Assembly (NCBI GenBank): GCA_963169105.1
Contig: OY720636.1
Coordinates: forward strand, 137,259,747-137,323,746
DNA: 64,000 bases
Source of the DNA: Ceriagrion tenellum
Lineage: Eukaryota; Arthropoda; Insecta; Odonata; Coenagrionidae
Direction of reading: 5' to 3'
The notes below the pieces were generated by a model. The model saw nothing but the letters and a program-made list of their open reading frames with translations, was not told the origin of the DNA and ran no database searches. The translations under genes were made by a program, and so were the position numbers. Shown here piece by piece: positions 59,217 to 64,000 of the stretch. Every line of letters begins with the position of its first letter. Positions within the stretch are counted from its first letter, which is position 1.

Positions 59217-59345
59217 GGAGTGGGATGGGTAAAGAAAGCGGATGAGAAATTCATCGCATGGATTTCGTCATCTTCAGAAAATGAACCATTCTTTAATAAT
59301 TCTATAAATTTCTCTTCTGAGCAGTTCACCCGTCCCACTCACTCC
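59217..59345. repeat. imperfect hairpin, arms about 50-60 bp
   Basis: 'gagtgggatgggt' at about 59219 pairs with 'acccgtcccactc' near 59328-59340. Further in, 'gatgagaaattcat' pairs with 'ataaatttctcttc'. The stem is interrupted by several mismatches. Its palindromy makes similar open frames appear on both strands. Confidence 0.6.
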
Positions 59346-59364
59346 ACTGCGACCGTCTATAGCG

Positions 59365-59650
59365 TAATTCCATTGGTTAGCGATTTCATTGGTCGAGTGC
59401 CATTCTAGTAAAAAAAATGGTCCCCATCCTCCTGCTTCGTTACCTGTCCGTCGGCTGAAATAAAAAGGCAAAGCTCGAGAAGTGAGACATTCAAATCACC
59501 GATTCGACTCAAACTCAGAGAAGGAAAGGAAAAGAGAAACGCTGACTAGTCAGCCAAGAACATCTTTAACGACGACTCCGCTCTTCGCTCTCAAGAAATC
59601 AACATCAACAAAGGACGTCATTCTCAACTCATTCGGTAGGATCCTTTCCA
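59365..59650 (+). promoter_or_regulatory. promoter-like stretch with possible first exon
   Basis: Two inverted CCAAT boxes (attgg at about 59371 and 59389) precede an ATAAAAAGG TATA-like box at about 59460-59470. About 30 bp further is an initiator-like acattca, then an A-rich leader without stop codons in one frame (MRHSNHRFDSNSEK...). At about 59637 'attcg|gtagga' could be a 5' splice site. No following exon was identified, so whether a gene starts here is unknown. Confidence 0.3.
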
Positions 59651-60739
59651 TTTTGGTTAAATACCTTTTTACTTGGTAAAAACTCTAGATTCATGCTCAG
59701 CCACGGAACGTTTGAAAGAAATTTTCCTTTCTGAATTTGAACACGGATGAGAAATCGAATATACAAATATTTTTATATGTAACTTCAATCCAACGCTAAG
59801 GAAAAAATAAATGTTTAATTTTTTTCAACAAGCTCCATCGTACATTCTCTCAAAACTAAGATTTTTTAAATTCAACTTTTCCAAATTTAATTTGTTGGGT
59901 AAATATTTGTAAGTACTTTAGTAAAAAATCAAAAGTTGTGAAAATGTAAGTCTCAAAGAACAAGTAGTTTGAAGAAATAAAAAACTATATGATGAATCGT
60001 AATGCCATAAGCATGTCGGATTTTGCTCTAAATACGACCAAAAACTCGCATTTGCTATGAAATATGCCAATTTTTGGGCGAATTGGACCAATATACTTTC
60101 CTGCCTTCCCGTTTACATCGTAGCAGGTCGTTAGAGTGTGATCCTCGTACCTTGATCACAACGGAGGAATCTTCCAATTTTAAACACAGAAACGAAAAGG
60201 ATGCATTGATATCAGCAGGCAACTGTCTACTCATTGCTCCATTCTTACATATATAAGTATAAGCAATACAATACATATAGGTTTGTATTCACCGTTTCGC
60301 TAATATTTGATATACATGGATTAAAATTATACAAATAAAAGCAAACACTTGACGCATTGTCAAGTTTTAGTTACCTATATTTTGCATTTAAGGAGATGAT
60401 TATTTTTCTTGTACTAGATGTCATAGTGATTTCGAAAAGTGAACATTTTTCAAGATCACTAATGAAAAAAATCATCGTGACCTGCTTCAATGTTTTTGAG
60501 CCTTTGGCCTTTTCTATGGTCGGATAGGTATATTTTTCTCAATTTTCACTTTCATTTTCCATGGGCGGACGCGAATAAACTAAACGGCTATCCTTCGTAA
60601 GCATTGTGCTCTCCCGGAAATACAATTTGAGTTTGGTTATTCTTAAAATTCAATATGAAAGCGAATTCAGCATAATGCTTCTTGCGATGCATTTATAAGT
60701 TTTCACGTCAAAATTTTTGCAAATTGCCGCCGGGTCATT
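59651..60739. other. no recognised gene; AT-rich
   Basis: No repeat, domain or structured element noted. Confidence 0.4.
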
Positions 60740-61017
60740 AATCCTCTTAATAATTGATATTGCTCCTTTCAGGTATTTCCGTCGCGTGTTTGGTTTTTTT
60801 TGACAACAGTTTCTCCCCTCTTCCTGGGGGCGTCTTCAGGTCCGTTGGACATTTTTGTATTCGTACAAAACAAAAATGTCCAACGGACCTGAAGACGCCC
60901 CCAGGAAGAGGGGAGAAACTGTTGTCAAAAAAACCAAACACGCGACGGAAATACCTGAAAGGAGCAATATCAATAATTATAAGAGTCGCGGAAGCCTTCA
61001 AAGAAATCCTCTTAATA
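60740..61017. mobile_element. head-to-head dimer of a Penelope-like end, with 13-bp target duplication
   Basis: A 252-bp insertion (60753-61004) is flanked by perfect 13-bp direct repeats aatcctcttaata at 60740-60752 and 61005-61017. It consists of two inverted units reading outward from the centre. The left unit (60858 down to 60753) matches the right unit (60870 to about 60975) except for one base of a homopolymer and one outer mismatch. They are separated by 11 bp. The right unit extends a further 30 bp. Each unit has a hammerhead-like core: CTGAAGA (60889-60895), a C-rich/G-rich helix, GAAA (60915-60918), a 2-bp stem III with loop tgtt, and GTC (60924-60926). Stem I is not supported. The PLE assignment is inference from this core and the unusual inverted layout. 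Confidence 0.7.
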
Positions 61018-61689
61018 GTTTTCGACTTAAAATTTTTTTTCAACTCCAAACAAAACTTTTTTCAACAACAAACCTAACAATTAAATCAAGATTTTTGCAA
61101 TAGAAACAAGTCTATTCGGTGTTCTTTTTCAATGGGTATGGTTTACTCGCTCAAGCAATTTAAGGTTTATCTTTTATGTTATACAATAAAATATTTCAAA
61201 CGGAAAAAATATTTTTACACTTAAAAAAATTACCTTGAAAAATCAACTTGTCTCTAGCTTGTTGGCCTTCAAGAATAATATAGTTATAGGCCTGTTAGTA
61301 TAATAGTTGGACTATATCTTTTACAGAGTACATCCTACCCTATTTTTCCATTCCTACAAAATTTACATGACTTAATGACGATTGATTCAATGCTAGACCT
61401 TCACCTCACTGTGAATTGCTCTCATTGATGAGTAAGTGCATTCCAATGCCCGTGGTAGACAAAAAGTGAAAACTATCTTAAGCATATTTCAAAGTGAACA
61501 ACGTTTTATCATTTAATGGAAGAAAATCTCCTCAAAAAGTTTAAGATACAATCTATGTTTAATATTGACGTCACAATCCTTATTCGTCGCATTAAGGACC
61601 ACCTCTGGGACCAACAATAGAGTGATATTTTGTTGTAATGTTGTTAATAAATTGGCGTTAAAATTAAAATGCGTGTAAGTGTGAAAATC
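61018..61689. other. no recognised gene; AT-rich
   Basis: Nothing recognised between the dimeric insertion and the next SINE. Confidence 0.4.
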
Positions 61690-61785
61690 CATTATGTTAA
61701 AACCACACGCCTTGACCGGGGCTCGAAACCGTTTCTCTGTATTCCGCGCCGCATGTTTTAGCCTGTTCAACTGCTGAGGCGTTCT
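61690..61785 (-). repeat. tRNA-like SINE relic
   Basis: Minus strand: an A-box-like region 'cagttgaacaggctaaaaca' near 61772-61753, an anticodon-arm-like middle, and a B-box-like ggtttcgagcccc (61730-61718). It is followed by non-tRNA sequence. A one-base insertion in the B box (ggtttcga for ggttcga) and no pairing acceptor stem argue against a live tRNA gene. Confidence 0.5.
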
Positions 61786-64000
61786 ACTCCAGTTTGAATT
61801 GTTATGGGCTGTAAAGGAAAAACATAGTCAATACTACAGAACATACAATTCAACGTTACATCCATAAATGCGTCGCACTCCACACGTTATGCTAAATCAT
61901 AAGTAGCTGCATTGAAGGGCAATCAATGGAAATCGAGGTTATTGTATATACGTACTTTCCGTGCCTTCATATTTCTTTATATGACATTAAAATATATGAT
62001 CGACATATTTTTTTAATTTCTCGCTGAGACTAAGTTTCTGTTCCTCCGCGGTCTGCCTAAAGAATCGGCGCTTTATCGATTGATCAGTATTCGAGACCCG
62101 CTCGACGTGAAAGATTTTTCCTCTATTATATTCCTCGCGCTCTAGTGCAGTTGCATATGTCATTGTTTTCAGTATTTCTGTGGCTATTCCTAGTATTCTA
62201 AAATACATATATTACCTAAGAGAACTCGGCTTCAATAATCGTTCGATCCAATTAATTAATCAAAATCTTTATTCTCCTTTGGTGATCTTTGCGTTTAGTG
62301 AAGGCTTAATGATTAACTAACAGATATGCCCGTTGATACTAACTGGAGAGATAAGATTGAGAAAAATTATAGCTGTTCTAATTATAAGAAAGAGAATATA
62401 ACTTTCCATGCATTATGTTGATGTTTTTTATTAACGTATGTGGAAATATTTTACTATTATAAATAGGAATTGTATGTTCAGGCACTCTGGCTCTTTCACT
62501 AAAATTGTCCCTTTATTTAAGCGGTAAAAGTAATAATTTTCATGTTACATTGTGTGATTATGAATTATAACTTAATTTTGTGAAATTTTTTGTGTCCATA
62601 AGCGGAAAAAACGATCTTTCTTTGTACTTTTTAAGGGATCGCCTTGACACGCCTGAGGTCGAATTGTACAGTCAGACTGGCACCACTACTTTTTTATAAG
62701 TCTGTATAAATAACTATAGGTACCTTACAAAAGCGTTTCAAGATAAAGAGCTCGTTAATTCATTCATTTGGAGGATAAATAGAATGAAGTATTTGGGTAC
62801 TTTGAGTCCATTGGAACCCCAACCCTCCCACTTGAGCTCTAGGACTGAAATAAGATTTAATAGGTATACAGTCGTGGGACTCTAACAGTGTGCAAAATTC
62901 TGCAAAGTAAGCAAAATACTATGCATACCATATACCTGCATATGCAAGGAAAATGCCACGTGCAAGCGATGGTGCCCAATTATAAGAATCTATGTGTAAT
63001 GCTTAATGAGGATACTATTTAAAAGTCATTAATGGGTCATGGAGAGGTAGGGATAAAAAATACACCGACCGAAATTTCTAGTTTTGATCATTTAAATTAA
63101 TGTCACTCATAAAAGGTCCGAGAAAAATTTCCCGTTTATAGCCATTATTCAGGTTTCCGAGGAAATGTTCTATTATTGAAAAATGAAAAAAAGAGAAAAA
63201 TTGGTATATATATATTGAAAACCATAATTTTGATGCAAATACCTGAGGTACAACAAAATGATTGCAAGAATTAAATGGATAATTCTCTTAGGCATCCAAT
63301 AATCATTCTTTTCCACCTTTTACGTCTATTGGGATGTATTTAAAAAGGCATCATAGGAAGTCTCGGCACTTTTTCTCGTGCTTGAGCCCATTTTTGTGTT
63401 CCTTATCCTCTGAGGCCCTGAAAATTTTCAAAAAAGGTTATCACTCAAGTGAGCATATATGCTAAATCATCTAAAATCTCAGGTAATTGGGGTAGTAGTG
63501 TCAGTAGTTTTAGTTGGGAATAGTGACGGACATAGAGGCACCACTCCATTTTCATATATGGTGTAGGTAAGCCATAAAATTCCCGGGCGCATATATCCCG
63601 TTCAAAGGTATTCCTTAAATTGTCAAGGGAAGATGCCATTGTTGAAACCGGAGAAAAGTACATGAAAATCGAATGCAAGAATTTAATTATAAATACATTC
63701 AGCCATCGGTTGTGATGGCTTTTATTTCGAGTATAAGTAATTTTAAAAAGGAAAAAACTAAAACTTTGCAATAACTCCAATAATTTTCTAATGGGAGTAA
63801 TCACTACTGAAGTAGCTAATACGTAAACTAACCTGTGGGCCATAGAGACCCTGAGACATTTTATGCGTGGGCAATAGCTCCAGAATCATGCATCAGCTCA
63901 GGTAGATCGATTGAGTAGTATTCGAGGTGAAGGATAACGACCTGTAAATTGGTAATCCCTAGGAGAATGCAGAACTTTGTGAGATCTAAAGCTATTTGTA
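61786..64000. other. no recognised gene; AT-rich intergenic DNA
   Basis: No domain or repeat recognised. A 132-codon minus-strand open frame (63445-63843) is the longest here. Its inner part from an ATG at about 63639 (MASSLDNLRNTFERDICARE) has ordinary protein composition. It has no recognised family and no flanking splice acceptor was found. Confidence 0.4.

Noticed and set aside
63445..63843. 132-codon minus-strand gene at the right edge
   Set aside because: No family resemblance and no splice acceptor before the inner ATG. Kept only as a remark in the intergenic entry.

Overview
The window looks like AT-rich nuclear DNA of an invertebrate animal, most likely an arthropod. The evidence is eukaryotic splice signals around one spliced gene model, several broken non-LTR retrotransposons (CR1/Jockey-like and RTE-like), relics of Tc1/mariner, Tigger/pogo, Merlin and PIF/Harbinger DNA transposons, tRNA-derived SINEs, and two short insertions that look like Penelope-like element (PLE) ends. 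No species can be named from sequence alone. No rRNA, intact tRNA gene or CRISPR array was seen.

Layout. 1-900: dispersed repeat, SINE, 123-bp tandem repeat. 900-4500: featureless AT-rich DNA. 4526-4709: a 156-bp insertion with a hammerhead-ribozyme-like core and a perfect 14-bp target duplication. 5235-7950: a long dead LINE on the minus strand. 8275-8715: tandem repeat. 10566-21271: a giant inverted repeat, two arms of about 4.69 kb around a 1.32-kb spacer, with no net length difference between arms. Each arm carries a duplicated promoter-like block and an outward-facing TATA promoter with a GC-rich transcript region. 25.7-26.4 kb: Tigger relic. 28.05-30.9 kb: diverged repeat array interrupted by a 1577-bp Tc1/mariner copy with terminal repeats and TA duplication. 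31.0-33.06 kb: plus-strand LINE. 34.2-35.8 kb: element with about 350-bp inverted termini containing a SINE. 36-41 kb: Tc1 relic, LINE endonuclease fragment ending in a hairpin, Merlin transposase fragment. 42-44.3 kb: tandem repeats. 45-47 kb: SINE, exact 157-bp tandem duplication, LINE without its catalytic motif.

The one convincing host-type gene is at 47850-51793 on the plus strand: three exons with matching splice phases encoding about 974 residues (ankyrin-like N-terminus, Gly/Ser/Cys-rich linker, four amphipathic repeats, a long 14-residue-repeat coiled coil, and a helical C-terminal region). I do not recognise its family. After it come an RTE-like LINE (52.6-53.4 kb), a PIF/Harbinger transposase fragment that keeps an intron (54.17-54.66 kb), a LINE 3' end (55.4-55.73 kb), a promoter-like stretch (59.3-59.65 kb), and a second PLE-like insertion that is a head-to-head dimer with a perfect 13-bp target duplication (60740-61017).

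Apart from the spliced gene, nothing suggests genes working together. The region is mostly a record of transposon insertion, inverted duplication and local tandem duplication.
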